Shown here piece by piece: positions 17,511 through 27,444 of a DNA stretch of 64,000 nt (within the stretch, counting starts at the first letter, position 1; every line of letters begins with the position of its first letter). Source of the DNA: Clostridium polyendosporum (GTDB lineage: Bacteria; Bacillota; Clostridia; Clostridiales; Clostridiaceae); NCBI RefSeq assembly GCF_018332455.1, contig NZ_BOPZ01000017.1, forward strand, positions 1 through 64,000. The letters run 5' to 3'. Below the pieces are notes generated by a model that ran no database searches, was not told the origin of the DNA, and saw nothing but the letters and a program-made list of their open reading frames with translations. Position numbers and translations under genes: made by a program.

Positions 17511-18209
17511 TTAACGATAATATCCTCTGTACTCCTCTGGAAGAAGCTTTGCTACTGACTTCATCATATAATTTAAAACTCTATCTTCATATTGATTTTT
17601 ATCTTCTTCCTTATTTTTATTAGGAAAAGTTATTGGTTCACCAATATTTATTCTTACCTCTGTATTATGCCATGTCTCTTTTGCCATATCTCCTTCCTTA
17701 TTTACAGGAAGAAGCTTATCAGTTCCACTCATACCAATAGGAACTATTGGTGCTTTAGTAAGTTTTGCAATTAGAAGTATTCCTTTTTTGGCTTCTATCA
17801 TAGAACCAGTTCTACTTCTTGTACCTTCTGGAAAGATGACAAGATTGCTGCCTTCTTTAACAGCCTTAACAATCCTAGTTAAAGCTTCCTTATCTGCAGA
17901 ATTAGGTTTTATTGTAATTGTCTTTACAACCATTGTACCTATATTAGTAACAGGATCATTTGAAAGCTTAACTCCTGCAACAAAATATGGATCATATTCC
18001 TTAAGTACTTTATCTAATACTAACCCATCAGAATTGCTTAAATGATTACATATAAATATTTTTGCCCCTTGTGCCTTTTTTATATTCTCCATTCCTTCAA
18101 CTTTAATATCTGCATACTTATTCAAGTAGTAATTTACCATCTTATTAGCAGCAAATCTAAACCAGCTTTCTGGAAGATGATTTAATATCTTAGCTGTCAA
18201 AACATTCAT
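17511..18209 (-). CDS. plsC: 1-acyl-sn-glycerol-3-phosphate acyltransferase
   Basis: A membrane-associated acyltransferase making phosphatidic acid (232 residues). The catalytic H-x4-D motif is NHLSNSD (about 53-59) and the glycerophosphate-binding motif is FPEGTRSR (about 123-130). The C-terminal part has the usual basic surface. GGGAG precedes the ATG. It is read with its neighbours but separated from them by 106 and 165 bp gaps, so it is probably its own unit. The acyl-acceptor cannot be fixed from sequence alone; other PlsC-like enzymes share these motifs. Confidence 0.85.
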   Translation of the reverse strand: MNVLTAKILNHLPESWFRFAANKMVNYYLNKYADIKVEGMENIKKAQGAKIFICNHLSNSDGLVLDKVLKEYDPYFVAGVKLSNDPVTNIGTMVVKTITIKPNSADKEALTRIVKAVKEGSNLVIFPEGTRSRTGSMIEAKKGILLIAKLTKAPIVPIGMSGTDKLLPVNKEGDMAKETWHNTEVRINIGEPITFPNKNKEEDKNQYEDRVLNYMMKSVAKLLPEEYRGYYR

Positions 18210-18315
18210 TTAAATCTCCCTCACATTCCTTTTTATATATGCACACAAGTTCATAATTAAATATAGACTTTAGAAAAACCATAAAAAGCCTACGCTATCC
18301 ACAAATTCAATTATA

Positions 18316-19311
18316 TTACAATTTCTTAAACTTTAAAAGTCTCTCTTGATATCCTTTAACATATGGAGAACTTATAACTTCCTTAGAAATATCTTTATTT
18401 TCATATAAAGCTTTTCTAATTAAAGCATTTCTCTGGAGAACATTTTTCCCTCTCCATCCACAAGAAGTTTTTTTCAAACTTTCCTTAAATCCCCCATTGT
18501 TTATAGTGATTATCTTATCATAATCACTATCATTCATAAATTCTAAAGGATAAAACTCATTGAGTACAGACAACTGAACCTTATTATTGAAAGGACATCC
18601 TTTTTGGCAACTATCACATCCGAAAACTCTGCCATCTAAAAGTTTTATCCAGTTATCGTCTATTTCCTTCTTTTGCGTAATATAAGATAAACATATATTT
18701 GAATTTATTTTTGCTTTATTAATTGATTTTGTAGGACATTCATTAAAACATATTTCACAACTTTTACATTCTTTAAACTCTAAGATATCATGAAATTGTC
18801 TTTTAGTTGAAGAAGGAATCTGCATATCAGTTATTATTTCTCCTAAGAATACATATGAACCATATTTTTCTGTAATTAACATATTATTTTTCCCTATAAA
18901 ACCTAGACCACAAAGATATGCAATATATCTCTCTGGGAGAGTATTGCTATCTACAAAACTTATAGCTTTTCCACCAAGACTTTCAATATAATCACATATT
19001 TTATTTAAATATTTCTTAACTAAAACATGATAATCCTGTCCTCTTGTATAAACTGAAAAACCATTATCTACATAATCTACTCCATGAAGATAAGGGAAAG
19101 CTATAGAAATAATAGTCTTTCCCTCATCCATATAGTGTTTAGGATTTATTCTTTTTTCGATTTCCTCTTCTTCAAACTCATTTTCAAGGCCTGTTGCTTT
19201 TCTATTTTCATAAAAACTCCTTAGTTCATGAAAAACTCTACATTCCGTAAAACCAACTAAATCTAAGCCCAATTTATTACAAAAACTCATTATATTTTCT
19301 CTTAAATCCAT
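18316..19311 (-). CDS. queG: Epoxyqueuosine reductase
   Basis: Performs the last step of queuosine synthesis in tRNA, reducing epoxyqueuosine with a cobalamin and two [4Fe-4S] clusters. The 331 residues have the N-terminal cobalamin-binding part, the central YLCGLGFIGKNNMLIT block and two ferredoxin-type motifs, CKSCEICFNECPTKSI and CDSCQKGCPFN. The usual C-terminal HEAT extension is absent, so this is the short form. A TTG nine bases further out is possible, but AAGG spaces to the ATG at 19311. Its stop lies 104 bp before plsC; cysE ends 13 bp upstream, so it may be cotranscribed with the cysteine genes. Confidence 0.93.
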   Translation of the reverse strand: MDLRENIMSFCNKLGLDLVGFTECRVFHELRSFYENRKATGLENEFEEEEIEKRINPKHYMDEGKTIISIAFPYLHGVDYVDNGFSVYTRGQDYHVLVKKYLNKICDYIESLGGKAISFVDSNTLPERYIAYLCGLGFIGKNNMLITEKYGSYVFLGEIITDMQIPSSTKRQFHDILEFKECKSCEICFNECPTKSINKAKINSNICLSYITQKKEIDDNWIKLLDGRVFGCDSCQKGCPFNNKVQLSVLNEFYPLEFMNDSDYDKIITINNGGFKESLKKTSCGWRGKNVLQRNALIRKALYENKDISKEVISSPYVKGYQERLLKFKKL

Positions 19312-19324
19312 TGTTTTCAACCTT

Positions 19325-19921
19325 CTATATTATCATGTTGTTATATATTGTTTTCTTAGATCCTGACTCATCTTCTATCTCTACTATTATTGCTATTTCT
19401 CTTTCTTTGATAATATTTTTTGCACGTATTCCAACTGCAGTTGCACCTGCTGGAACATCTTCAAGAACTACAGAGTTAGCACCTATCTTAGCACCATCAC
19501 CTATATTTATAGGCCCAAGTACTTTTGCTCCACATCCTATTGTAACATTGTTTCCTACAGTAGGATGCCTTTTCCCCTTATCCTTTCCTGTTCCTCCTAA
19601 AGTAACACCATGATATATGGTGACGTTATCCCCTATTTCAGCAGTTTCTCCAATTACTACGCCCATTCCATGGTCTATAAATAGTCCCTTTCCTATTTGG
19701 GCACCCGGGTGTATTTCAATACCTGTTATAAATCTTGATAGTTGGGATATAAATCTAGCTATAAAGAATCTTCTTTTAGTAAAAAACCAATGAGCTATTC
19801 TATGAGATATAATAGCATGAACATTGGGATAAAGTAAAAGAACTTCTAACCAATTTCTTGCAGCAGGGTCATTTTGAAGTATATTATTTATATCATATTT
19901 TAAATTCTTAAACACTATCAT
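19325..19921 (-). CDS. cysE: Serine O-acetyltransferase
   Basis: Makes O-acetylserine from serine and acetyl-CoA, the substrate of the cysteine synthase encoded just upstream. The ~198 residues correspond to the short clostridial/Bacillus form: a small N-terminal helical domain followed by a left-handed beta-helix of hexapeptide repeats (about 60-165) with the catalytic His in [16 protein letters not shown] and HGVTLGG. A GTG directly before the ATG is open, but AAAAGG favours the ATG. It lies 11 bp behind cysK in the same T-box-controlled transcript. Confidence 0.94.
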   Translation of the reverse strand: MIVFKNLKYDINNILQNDPAARNWLEVLLLYPNVHAIISHRIAHWFFTKRRFFIARFISQLSRFITGIEIHPGAQIGKGLFIDHGMGVVIGETAEIGDNVTIYHGVTLGGTGKDKGKRHPTVGNNVTIGCGAKVLGPINIGDGAKIGANSVVLEDVPAGATAVGIRAKNIIKEREIAIIVEIEDESGSKKTIYNNMII

Positions 19922-19932
19922 CACACCTTTTA

Positions 19933-20841
19933 TTATTCAATTAATCCCGTTGAGAGATACTTTTCTCCTCCATCTGGTGATATTGCTAAGATCTTCTTAC
20001 CCTTACCGAATTCCTTAGCTAACTTTAATGCAGCCTTAATTGCCGCACCAGATGATATTCCTACTAATATGCCTTCATTTGCTACAAAATCCTTTGCTAC
20101 TGTAAAGGCCTCCTCATCCCTAACTTTAACTATCCTATCAACAACATTCTTGTCATATATATCAGGTATAAAACCTGCACCTATTCCCTGAATTTTATGT
20201 GGTCCTGGAATACCACCTGAAAGTACTGGAGATCTTTGTGGTTCAACTGCAACTACAATAATATCCTTTTTAAACTCCTTAAGTTTCCTTCCTACACCTG
20301 AAATTGTTCCACCACTACCAACACTAGCAACAAATATATCTAAATCAGGTATATCCCTTAATATTTCTTCTGCAGTAGTTTCATAATGTTTATCTGAATT
20401 AGCAAAGTTAATAAACTGTTGTGGCATAAAATATCCATGTTCTTTAACAAGTTCTTCAGCCTTATCAATGGCTCCTTTCATTCCTTTCATACCTTCTGTT
20501 AACACTAATTCTGCTCCGTAAGCCTTTATCATATCTCTTCTTTCTTTACTCATATCTTCAGGCATTGTTATAATAACTTTATATCCCTTAAGTCTTCCTA
20601 TCATAGCTAATCCAATACCTGTATTTCCACTTGTTGGTTCTACAATAGTATCGCCTTCTTTTAAAATTCCCATCTTTTCTGCTTTTTCAATCATACCAAG
20701 AGCTGCTCTGTCCTTTACACTACCGCCTGGATTATATTTTTCAAGTTTTACATAAACCTCTGACATAGAATCATCTACAAGTTTATTAACTTTTATTGTA
20801 GGAGTATTACCTACTAAATCTAACGCATTATTAAATAACAT
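19933..20841 (-). CDS. cysK: Cysteine synthase A
   Basis: A PLP enzyme making cysteine from O-acetylserine and sulfide (302 residues). The PLP-binding Lys43 is in [10 protein letters not shown], the phosphate-binding loop is [13 protein letters not shown] (about 68-80), and the C-terminal SGGTISG and [10 protein letters not shown] motifs are present. It is the first gene of cysK-cysE and lies downstream of a T-box with a probable Cys specifier (21000-21330). A ~63-bp repeat element (20898-20961) sits between leader and gene. Confidence 0.95.
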   Translation of the reverse strand: MLFNNALDLVGNTPTIKVNKLVDDSMSEVYVKLEKYNPGGSVKDRAALGMIEKAEKMGILKEGDTIVEPTSGNTGIGLAMIGRLKGYKVIITMPEDMSKERRDMIKAYGAELVLTEGMKGMKGAIDKAEELVKEHGYFMPQQFINFANSDKHYETTAEEILRDIPDLDIFVASVGSGGTISGVGRKLKEFKKDIIVVAVEPQRSPVLSGGIPGPHKIQGIGAGFIPDIYDKNVVDRIVKVRDEEAFTVAKDFVANEGILVGISSGAAIKAALKLAKEFGKGKKILAISPDGGEKYLSTGLIE

Positions 20842-20897
20842 AATATTAATCCTCCATTTTCGTATATTTTGTATACCTTAACCAAATTCAATCTTAT

Positions 20898-20961
20898 AAA
20901 TACACAACTTCATAACTAAATTTATGAATTGTAAAAAGATTGAAGTTACTTATCTTTAGAA
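20898..20961. repeat. Short element with inverted AAACTTCA-type arms
   Basis: ACACAACTTCATAACTAA (about 20900) and GATTGAAGTTACTTATCTTT (about 20940-20959) face each other across an AT-rich core. The same arms recur at 36355, 37977-38114 and 51080-51134. Here it lies in the cysK leader downstream of the T-box. Confidence 0.55.
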
Positions 20962-20999
20962 CATCTTAATATAGTATGATACTAAAAATAGTATATAAT

Positions 21000-21330
21000 T
21001 TTTGATAAAATAAAAAACTCCATCTCCTCCTAGAGACGAAGCTAACTCCGCGGTTCCACTCTAATTAGATATGAAATCTCCCTTATCTATCAAGCACAAT
21101 ACATGCTCCATTACTGTAACGGGTACTCCCGGGTAACCATACTAAGGATACGCAAGTTCAATCTTTAATGAATTTAAAAAACTCTAAATTCATTAAAGAA
21201 CTTATGCAGCCATAAATTCCGGCACCTGCTCCAAAGGGCACTTCATATAAATTCCTGTAGAAACTTCTCACCCTAGTTTCCTCTCTGTAACATTCCCTTA
21301 TATTACTTTTCTTTTTCAACGCATTTAATT
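21000..21330 (-). promoter_or_regulatory. T-box riboswitch of cysK-cysE, probable Cys specifier
   Basis: On the minus strand the T-box core AGTGGAACCGCGG (21060-21048) is followed by a terminator hairpin, CTTCGTCTC/GAGATGGAG plus six T (21013-21041). Upstream is a long stem I with an AGGGTGAGAAG segment, and then a TGC triplet followed by A (21208-21206), which fits a Cys specifier. Uncharged tRNA-Cys would favour the antiterminator. The specifier call is by position and by gene context. Confidence 0.9.
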
Positions 21331-21440
21331 CTTACCATTTTGATATGATTTATATTAACTATATTATATTATATTCCTCTAAAAAGTCAACTAACAAATT
21401 TTGAGATAGAAATTATAATCTAATTATAATTTAAAACAAA

Positions 21441-21466
21441 AGGAATTTAGCAGCAACTAAATTCCT
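21441..21466 (-). terminator. Terminator of the MgtE-like gene
   Basis: The arms AGGAATTTAG (21441-21450) and CTAAATTCCT (21457-21466) are perfect complements. TTTGTTTT follows on the minus strand. Confidence 0.8.
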
Positions 21467-21492
21467 AAGGCTTAATTATGAAATGTCCATAT

Positions 21493-22758
21493 TTATACTG
21501 CTTTTTTATATTTTTTCTTCCATGATGGAAGCAAATATTCATCGATTATATCGTGTATCAATACTATTCCAACTAACTTATCTTCATCATCTACCACAGG
21601 TATTGAAAGCAAATCATATTTAGTAGCGAGTTCGATAGCGTTATCAATAGACATATCGTATTTTATTTTAATAATTGAAGTATTCATTATATCCTTAAGT
21701 TTAGCTGAAGAATTATGCATTATCAAATCTCTCAGTGAAACTACACCTTGAAGTTTTTCTTCTTCATCTGTTATATATACATAATACATGACTTCTTCAT
21801 CTGGCTGAATTTCTCTAATAAGATCAATGGTCTCTCCTACTGTAACATCTATATTAAATGATATAAAATCTTTATTCATTATACTTCCAACTGTTTCATC
21901 TTCATATCCTAGGAGTTCTTTAACTTCTTCAGCATCTTCGCTCTCAAGGGTTATAAGAATTTTTTCTCTCTCCTCATCATCTAGCTCATCTAAAAGATCT
22001 GCTATTTCATCATTAGGCATATTCTCCAAAATTTCTGCTGCTTTACTTTCACTAAGATCTCTAATTATTGCACCCTTAAATTCCGGTTCAATTTCCTCTA
22101 AGGTATCAGCAACTAAATCCTCATCTAAAGTTTCAAATATCTGCCTTCTCTGTTTATCATCTAATTCTTCTAAAATATCTGCAAGATCTGCTGGATGAAG
22201 AGTAGAAAGCTTTTTATATGGAACAGATATCTTAAGATTATCATTTACCATCTCTAGTGTTTCAACGTCATCCCACATAAGAACTGTATCCTTAGCTTCC
22301 TTTCTAAGCACCTTAAAGCATATCTTAGCTAAATTTTCTATTCCCATTCTTCTATATCTTGCTAAATCCCCAGTTTCTACTGCAACAACTCTATATTCAC
22401 CAGCTATCTCAGCAATTCTTAAATCGTTAACTCTTACAACCTTCTTATCATTTATATCAACAATCTTTTTATCCATTAAATGTTGATAAAGAAGATACGT
22501 ATACTTTCTTGGAATTATTTCCTTACTGCCTCTTGTCTGAATTCTTATCTTATTATTGTCGTTAACATATATAACTATATTTCTAAATTCATAATCAAAG
22601 ATAATTCCATCTGTTTTAACTTTGTAACCTATAATTCTTGGATATCCATCTTCAGTAGTTACATAAACATCTTTTAATATACCTAAAACCTCATCGAATT
22701 CATCGTAAATCTTTTTATTTAAAATGGAGCTATAAAGAAACATAGATAACTTTTTCAT
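21493..22758 (-). CDS. Cytosolic MgtE-N/CBS-domain protein behind an M-box
   Basis: The 421 residues carry PRC-barrel-like segments at about 10-75 and 90-165, an MgtE N-terminal superhelical domain (about 185-290, rich in LEELDDEQR-type acidic helices) and a CBS pair (about 298-415). It lacks the C-terminal transmembrane domain of true MgtE channels and no hydrophobic helix is visible, so it cannot transport alone. In MgtE these cytosolic parts sense Mg2+. Similar proteins in clostridia often accompany an NRAMP-type transporter, but none is adjacent here. Transcription comes from the M-box leader at 23045-23245; GAGGAGG precedes the ATG. It is likely a Mg2+ sensor or a partner of a transporter encoded elsewhere (inference). 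Confidence 0.8.
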   Translation of the reverse strand: MKKLSMFLYSSILNKKIYDEFDEVLGILKDVYVTTEDGYPRIIGYKVKTDGIIFDYEFRNIVIYVNDNNKIRIQTRGSKEIIPRKYTYLLYQHLMDKKIVDINDKKVVRVNDLRIAEIAGEYRVVAVETGDLARYRRMGIENLAKICFKVLRKEAKDTVLMWDDVETLEMVNDNLKISVPYKKLSTLHPADLADILEELDDKQRRQIFETLDEDLVADTLEEIEPEFKGAIIRDLSESKAAEILENMPNDEIADLLDELDDEEREKILITLESEDAEEVKELLGYEDETVGSIMNKDFISFNIDVTVGETIDLIREIQPDEEVMYYVYITDEEEKLQGVVSLRDLIMHNSSAKLKDIMNTSIIKIKYDMSIDNAIELATKYDLLSIPVVDDEDKLVGIVLIHDIIDEYLLPSWKKKYKKAV

Positions 22759-22830
22759 CTTACTACTCCTCCTCTTTCACCTTAAAGAGAAGTAATAGTT
22801 TTTATGGTGTTATTCAACTAGCAATATATT

Positions 22831-22926
22831 TTAAACTATATCAAATTCAAAATATACTGATGTCCCCCTCTTTAAAGGTTCAATATTCAATTTTAACTTG
22901 GACCTACTCTGAGGGCCACCCTCCAT
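22831..22926 (-). CDS. 31-residue small protein between M-box and MgtE-like gene
   Basis: An ATG-started frame of 31 codons (begins MEGGPQSRSKLK, ends YFEFDIV) lies in the mRNA between the M-box and the MgtE-like gene. It is preceded by AAGGTGGTGA at 6-7 nt, an almost ideal ribosome site and better than those of many full genes here. A GAGGG/CCCTC mini-hairpin sits in its first codons. It could be a small Mg2+-linked protein or a leader peptide adding translational control. I do not recognise the family and there is no membrane segment. Confidence 0.55.
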   Translation of the reverse strand: MEGGPQSRSKLKLNIEPLKRGTSVYFEFDIV

Positions 22927-23044
22927 TTAATTTCACCACCTTAAGCCGAAAATATAATTATTATTATTTCATACACCTTGGCGTATAAAAAAACTTACAT
23001 AAGTTGCCTACAAAATTAATTTAGAATAAATCTCTATAAAAATA

Positions 23045-23245
23045 TAAAAAGGACCCTAAGGCCCCTAAAATTCAACAAAGAATAGATTCAATCGTTGAGT
23101 TTTAGCACTACAGGGCTTAAGACATATGTATGTCCAGCTGCATTAAGTAATACCTTGAGCCGATAATACCTGTTGACCCATTGGCATCTCTCGATGTTTC
23201 CGGGCAGCAGCGTGTATCCATGTAGGAGCCTCACCTAACAATTCA
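23045..23245 (-). promoter_or_regulatory. M-box (ykoK) magnesium riboswitch with terminator
   Basis: The minus strand shows the conserved M-box run: TTAGGTGAGGCTCCTACATG, GCTGCTGCCCGGAAAC, CAATGGGTCAACAGG, ATCGGCTC, TTAATGCAGCTGGA, and CTTAAGCCCTGTAGTGCTAA. An intrinsic terminator (AGGGGCC/GGTCCTT plus T run, about 23066-23047) follows. High Mg2+ should promote termination, so the small ORF and MgtE-like gene are made when Mg2+ is scarce. Confidence 0.95.
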
Positions 23246-23518
23246 TTATTTCATTTTCCTAATATATATTATATTACTTTATTATGAAAATGCAACCATA
23301 TTTCCTCTAATTTTTAAAATATTTTTGTTTATCTCTTAATACGACCCAAAACTTCTATATTCCTCTCATTTTCTTTAATTTTTTGCTCATTACCAATATT
23401 TACAACCAAAAAAAATCTTCATTATTTAGTTACTTTTATTTTTTAATTTGTTGTGCTAATATTGTTTATACTAAAGATAAACAAATTGATAATTGTCAAG
23501 TAATAAAGGAGTTTTACA

Positions 23519-25429
23519 ATGAACTTAACAAAAGAATTTTTACCTGTTTCAAAAGAAGATTTAAATAAAAGAAATATAGATCAACTTGATTTTATAATAG
23601 TAAGTGGAGATGCTTATGTAGACCATCCGTCCTTTGGAACTGCCATCATAGGAAGAACACTTGAGGCTAGTGGATTTAATGTAGGTATCATTGCTCAACC
23701 TAACTGGAACAATGCTGAAGATTTTAAAAGACTTGGTAAACCTAAATATGCTTTTCTTGTTAACTCTGGAAACATTGATTCTATGGTTAACCATTATACT
23801 GCTGCAAAGAAAAAAAGAAGAGATGACCTATATTCTCCTGGTGGAGAAGGAGGCCATAGACCTGATAGAGCAGTTATAGTTTACTGTAACAGGATACGAG
23901 AAGCTTTTAAAGATGTTCCTATAATAATAGGAGGTATTGAAGCCAGTCTTAGAAGATTTGCTCATTACGACTATTGGGATAATAAAGTAAGAAGAAGTAT
24001 TCTATTAGATTCCAAAGCAGATCTTCTGATTTATGGTATGGGTGAAAAGACAGTAACACAGTTAGCAAACCTTCTTCAGTATGGTATGGATATCAATAAA
24101 GTAACAGATGTTAGAGGAACCTGCTATGTTACAAAAAATCTAGAAGACTTAAAGAATTATATAGAAGTTCCTGCTTTTCAAGAAGTAAATACTGACAAAA
24201 TTACTTATGCTGAAAGCTATAAACTTGAACATTATGAACAAGATCCAATAAGAGGAAAAACTTTGGTACAAAAACACGGTGATAGATACTTAGTACAAAA
24301 TCCTCCGCAGGTTCCTTTAACACAAGAAGAAATGGACTTTACATATAACCTTCCTTATACAAGAACTTATCATCCTATATACGAAGCTAAGGGTGGTATA
24401 CCTGCTATTAATGAGGTGAAATTCTCTATAACAAGTCATAGAGGATGCTATGGTTCTTGTTCCTTCTGTGCATTAACCTTCCATCAAGGTCGAATGATTC
24501 AAAACAGAAGTGGAGAGTCTATAGTAGATGAAGCAAAACTACTTACTACTTTAGATGACTTTAAGGGATATATTCACGACATCGGAGGACCAACTGCTAA
24601 CTTTAGACATAAGTCCTGTAAGCTTCAAGAAGAACATGGAACCTGTAAGCATAAACAGTGTATGTTTCCAAATCCATGTAAAAACCTAATTGTTGATCAT
24701 AAAGAGTATTTAGGAGTACTTAGAAGAGTAAGAGCTCTACCTGGCATTAAAAAAGTATTTATACGTTCAGGTATACGATACGATTACCTAATACATGATA
24801 AAAATACAGAATTCTTCACGGAGCTTTGTAAGCATCATATAAGTGGCCAATTAAAAGTAGCACCTGAACATGTAAGTGAAAAGGTATTAGCTCAAATGGG
24901 TAAACCAACAAAAGAGGTTTACGATAGATTTAGTCAAAAATATTTTGATGTAAATAAAAAAATCGGTAAAAAGCAATTTTTAGTTCCGTACCTCATGAGT
25001 TCTCATCCAGGTAGTGATTTACACGCTGCTATAGAACTTGCACAATATATTAAGGAAATGGGCTATACACCAGAACAAGTTCAGGACTTCTATCCAACAC
25101 CAGGTAGTCTTTCAACTACAATTTATTATACTGGTATAAATCCATTGACTGGAGAGAAGGTATATACACCAAAAACACAAGAGGAAAAGAATATGCAAAG
25201 GGCACTACTACAATTTGCTCTTCCTCAAAACTATTCTTTAGTTAAGAAGGCTTTAATGCAAGCTGGAAGAGAGGATCTTATAGGTAAAGGACCTAAATGC
25301 CTTATAGACTGGACTCCTCCAAAAGGTCAAAAAAATAGTCATTCTTTTAAAAACAAAAAAACTACTCCCAAAAATACTACAGTTTTAAAATCAAGTAAAA
25401 ACAATAAATTTAAAAAATCTGAAAGATAA
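23519..25429 (+). CDS. YgiQ-family radical SAM protein
   Basis: A large radical SAM protein (636 residues) of the UPF0313/YgiQ family. The N-terminal half has a cobalamin-domain-like fold (about 20-190), the cluster motif is C-x3-C-x2-C in GCYGSCSFC (Cys about 311, 315, 318), and a cysteine-rich insertion ([21 protein letters not shown], with four or more Cys) follows. The last 40 residues are a basic, low-complexity tail. The reaction is not established. AAAGGAG precedes the ATG. It is divergent from the M-box unit and ends at the hairpin at 25437-25467. Confidence 0.85.
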   Translation: MNLTKEFLPVSKEDLNKRNIDQLDFIIVSGDAYVDHPSFGTAIIGRTLEASGFNVGIIAQPNWNNAEDFKRLGKPKYAFLVNSGNIDSMVNHYTAAKKKRRDDLYSPGGEGGHRPDRAVIVYCNRIREAFKDVPIIIGGIEASLRRFAHYDYWDNKVRRSILLDSKADLLIYGMGEKTVTQLANLLQYGMDINKVTDVRGTCYVTKNLEDLKNYIEVPAFQEVNTDKITYAESYKLEHYEQDPIRGKTLVQKHGDRYLVQNPPQVPLTQEEMDFTYNLPYTRTYHPIYEAKGGIPAINEVKFSITSHRGCYGSCSFCALTFHQGRMIQNRSGESIVDEAKLLTTLDDFKGYIHDIGGPTANFRHKSCKLQEEHGTCKHKQCMFPNPCKNLIVDHKEYLGVLRRVRALPGIKKVFIRSGIRYDYLIHDKNTEFFTELCKHHISGQLKVAPEHVSEKVLAQMGKPTKEVYDRFSQKYFDVNKKIGKKQFLVPYLMSSHPGSDLHAAIELAQYIKEMGYTPEQVQDFYPTPGSLSTTIYYTGINPLTGEKVYTPKTQEEKNMQRALLQFALPQNYSLVKKALMQAGREDLIGKGPKCLIDWTPPKGQKNSHSFKNKKTTPKNTTVLKSSKNNKFKKSER

Positions 25430-25436
25430 AAAAATA

Positions 25437-25467
25437 AAATTTAATAGGCATCGAGCCTATTAAATTT
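25437..25467 (+). terminator. Terminator of ygiQ (AGGC/GCCT repeat family)
   Basis: The arms AAATTTAATAGGC and GCCTATTAAATTT pair perfectly around ATCGA. It is one of about ten hairpins of the same design in the window. The GATTTCACTTTGTGAAATC-like hairpin (about 25472-25491) follows immediately. Confidence 0.75.
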
Positions 25468-25500
25468 GAGGAAATTTCATTTTGTGAAATTGCAGTATAT

Positions 25501-25531
25501 AAGCATGAGGAAGGATTTCTTTCTCATGCTT
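25501..25531. terminator. Bidirectional hairpin between ygiQ and the membrane protein gene
   Basis: AAGCATGAG (25501-25509) pairs with CTCATGCTT (25523-25531), and T runs follow on the plus strand. The stop codon of the minus-strand gene starts at its edge. Confidence 0.65.
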
Positions 25532-26178
25532 TATCTTTTTAAAATATTAATAGAATATGTGGTAATTAATAAAATTGCTAATTCACTAAATAGAGCATAA
25601 GGAAATAAATAAATTCCACATAAATGACTCAGGTTCTCAAAGATAGCTATTATAATACAAATGGCTAAAAATATAAGGCCTTTTTTGTTTACAAAAGAAT
25701 TATCTAATTGAAATATTAATACAAATAATATAAATGTAAGTATTGAAATAAAAGTTAATCCAAATACCAATTCCTTTGAAATACTCATCACATATCCATA
25801 ACTTGAGGAAATTTGAATTATACCTTTAAGAAAATACATAGCAGCTGCATATCCAGCTAACAATACTCCAAGAAGTATAAAACTTAAGTTAAAGTTAACC
25901 TTATCATTTCTCCAGAATATATAAAAAGCTACAATCAAAGCCATTGGAAGATAAATAACATGAAGGAAAATTAAAGGCTTAAGTAAAAACAAATACTTTT
26001 GTGCTTGTATTAGAGACATTAAGATAAGTGTAAAACTTCTTAATAACTCTAAAATTAATATTAAGGTCATTATCATTCTTATTTTTCTAGGTGAATATTT
26101 TTTGTTTTTGCTTAATAAATTTAAGCATAAAAAAATTATAAGTAACAATATCATGAAGTAAAGAAAAACTTTTGGCAT
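25531..26178 (-). CDS. Uncharacterised six-helix membrane protein
   Basis: The 215 residues form about six transmembrane helices (roughly 4-22, 37-58, 67-88, 97-115, 137-160, 170-205) with short polar loops; KNKKYSPRK after helix 1 suggests an inside loop. I recognise no family motif. It lies 46 bp behind the diacylglycerol-kinase-like gene on the same strand, so the two may be cotranscribed and a role in lipid or envelope physiology is possible (inference). GGGGAAGG precedes the ATG. Confidence 0.7.
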   Translation of the reverse strand: MPKVFLYFMILLLIIFLCLNLLSKNKKYSPRKIRMIMTLILILELLRSFTLILMSLIQAQKYLFLLKPLIFLHVIYLPMALIVAFYIFWRNDKVNFNLSFILLGVLLAGYAAAMYFLKGIIQISSSYGYVMSISKELVFGLTFISILTFILFVLIFQLDNSFVNKKGLIFLAICIIIAIFENLSHLCGIYLFPYALFSELAILLITTYSINILKR

Positions 26179-26224
26179 ACCTTCCCCATTCTCACAGTAT
26201 TGTTACTTATAATTATTATTAAAA

Positions 26225-27106
26225 TTATTGTTTTATTCCTAAAACCTCAATTCCACCTTTAACACATTCAATATGAAGTGGGAAATCTGGTCCTCTTTCC
26301 CCATCTATATCTGTTGCTATATCCTCTAGAGTTTCAATCATAAGTTCTTTAGTTTTATAATATATAACCTTAGAACTATCTTGATGCTCGCCTCTTAATA
26401 CCTTTATAAAGAGAGGTATTAAATCTTTTATTGATACTGCCTTAAATACTATAACATCAAGATAACCATCTGTTACATTAGCGTTTGTAGCAAGCTTAAA
26501 GTTACCTGCTGTTTGGCCATTAAATACTAACATTAAATACATATGACCATCATATTCAAATTCTTTTGATGTAATCTTAACCTTAAGTTTTCTAAAATTC
26601 GGAAGCTGCTCTATTCCTTTTAAATAGTATGCAAGCTTTCCAATAGTATTTTTAAGATTTGCATCAGTTTTTTGTGATACATCTGTAAATAATCCAGTAC
26701 TAGCAACATTTACAAAATATTTTTGATTTATTCTTCCTATATCCACTTGTTTAGGTTCACTTTCTAGTATTTGCACACAAGCTTTGCCTACATCATGTGG
26801 AATTCCAATAAACCTTGCAAAATCATTCGCTGTTCCCACAGGTAGTATTCCAATGGGAAGATTAATATTTCTTTCCTTCATAGCATTTACCACTGAATCT
26901 ACAGTACCATCTCCACCTGCTATAAGTATGTAATAATATTTATCATCTATACAATCTAAAGCTTCCCCAACATCTGATTCCTTATCTATTCTGTAGGGTA
27001 CAATTGAGTAACCATATTCTTGATGTATCTTTATAACATTATCCAGCTGCTCTAATATCACATTTTCACCCGAAAATGGATTATATATAAACTTAACTTT
27101 TTTCAT
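26225..27106 (-). CDS. Diacylglycerol kinase-like lipid kinase (YegS/BmrU family)
   Basis: The 293 residues match the DAGK catalytic family. The nucleotide motif is AGGDGTVDSVVNAM (about 62-75), followed by LPIGILPVGTANDFAR (about 82-97), and the C-terminal beta-sandwich contains DGYLDVIVF. Members phosphorylate diacylglycerol or related lipids at the membrane, and the soluble DgkB type recycles diacylglycerol in Firmicutes. Substrate is not certain. Proximity to pssA (divergent) and plsC fits phospholipid turnover. Confidence 0.85.
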   Translation of the reverse strand: MKKVKFIYNPFSGENVILEQLDNVIKIHQEYGYSIVPYRIDKESDVGEALDCIDDKYYYILIAGGDGTVDSVVNAMKERNINLPIGILPVGTANDFARFIGIPHDVGKACVQILESEPKQVDIGRINQKYFVNVASTGLFTDVSQKTDANLKNTIGKLAYYLKGIEQLPNFRKLKVKITSKEFEYDGHMYLMLVFNGQTAGNFKLATNANVTDGYLDVIVFKAVSIKDLIPLFIKVLRGEHQDSSKVIYYKTKELMIETLEDIATDIDGERGPDFPLHIECVKGGIEVLGIKQ

Positions 27107-27444
27107 AGTACCCCTCCAATTTTCTTGCTAAGCTAAAATACTGGAAAATACTGCAATAAATCTTTTACATTATATCAAAATTCTTAATGGATGTCGAGGT
27201 TGTCCAAACAGTCTAATTAAATTATTTAGTTCATGCCCATTTATTATTATTTGTAAATACTAATTAATTATATATAAAAAATTATTATATATACATATAA
27301 CATTCCCCTATATTTATATAATATTTCATACTTTAATTAAATAATTATGGTAATTTGTAAATTTACCTCTTATACTTTTTTTTAAAATGCGATATAATTA
27401 TTTATTGAGGTGGAATTATATTTATTATATTTGGGAGTGATTAT
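27107..27444. other. Divergent promoter region between the lipid kinase and pssA
   Basis: 338 bp of very AT-rich DNA. A TATAAT at 27393-27398 with a weak TTATAC 17 bp upstream is the likely pssA promoter, followed by GAGGTGG and a GGGAGTG ribosome site near 27433. No other structure is evident. Confidence 0.45.

Noticed and set aside
21827-22198. 123-codon plus-strand ORF opposite the MgtE-like gene
   Set aside because: The serine-rich product arises from the complement of acidic helix codons. The minus-strand frame has clear domains.
23383-23568. 61-codon ORF overlapping the ygiQ start
   Set aside because: It runs through the AT-rich promoter region and overlaps ygiQ in another frame; it has no ribosome site of its own.
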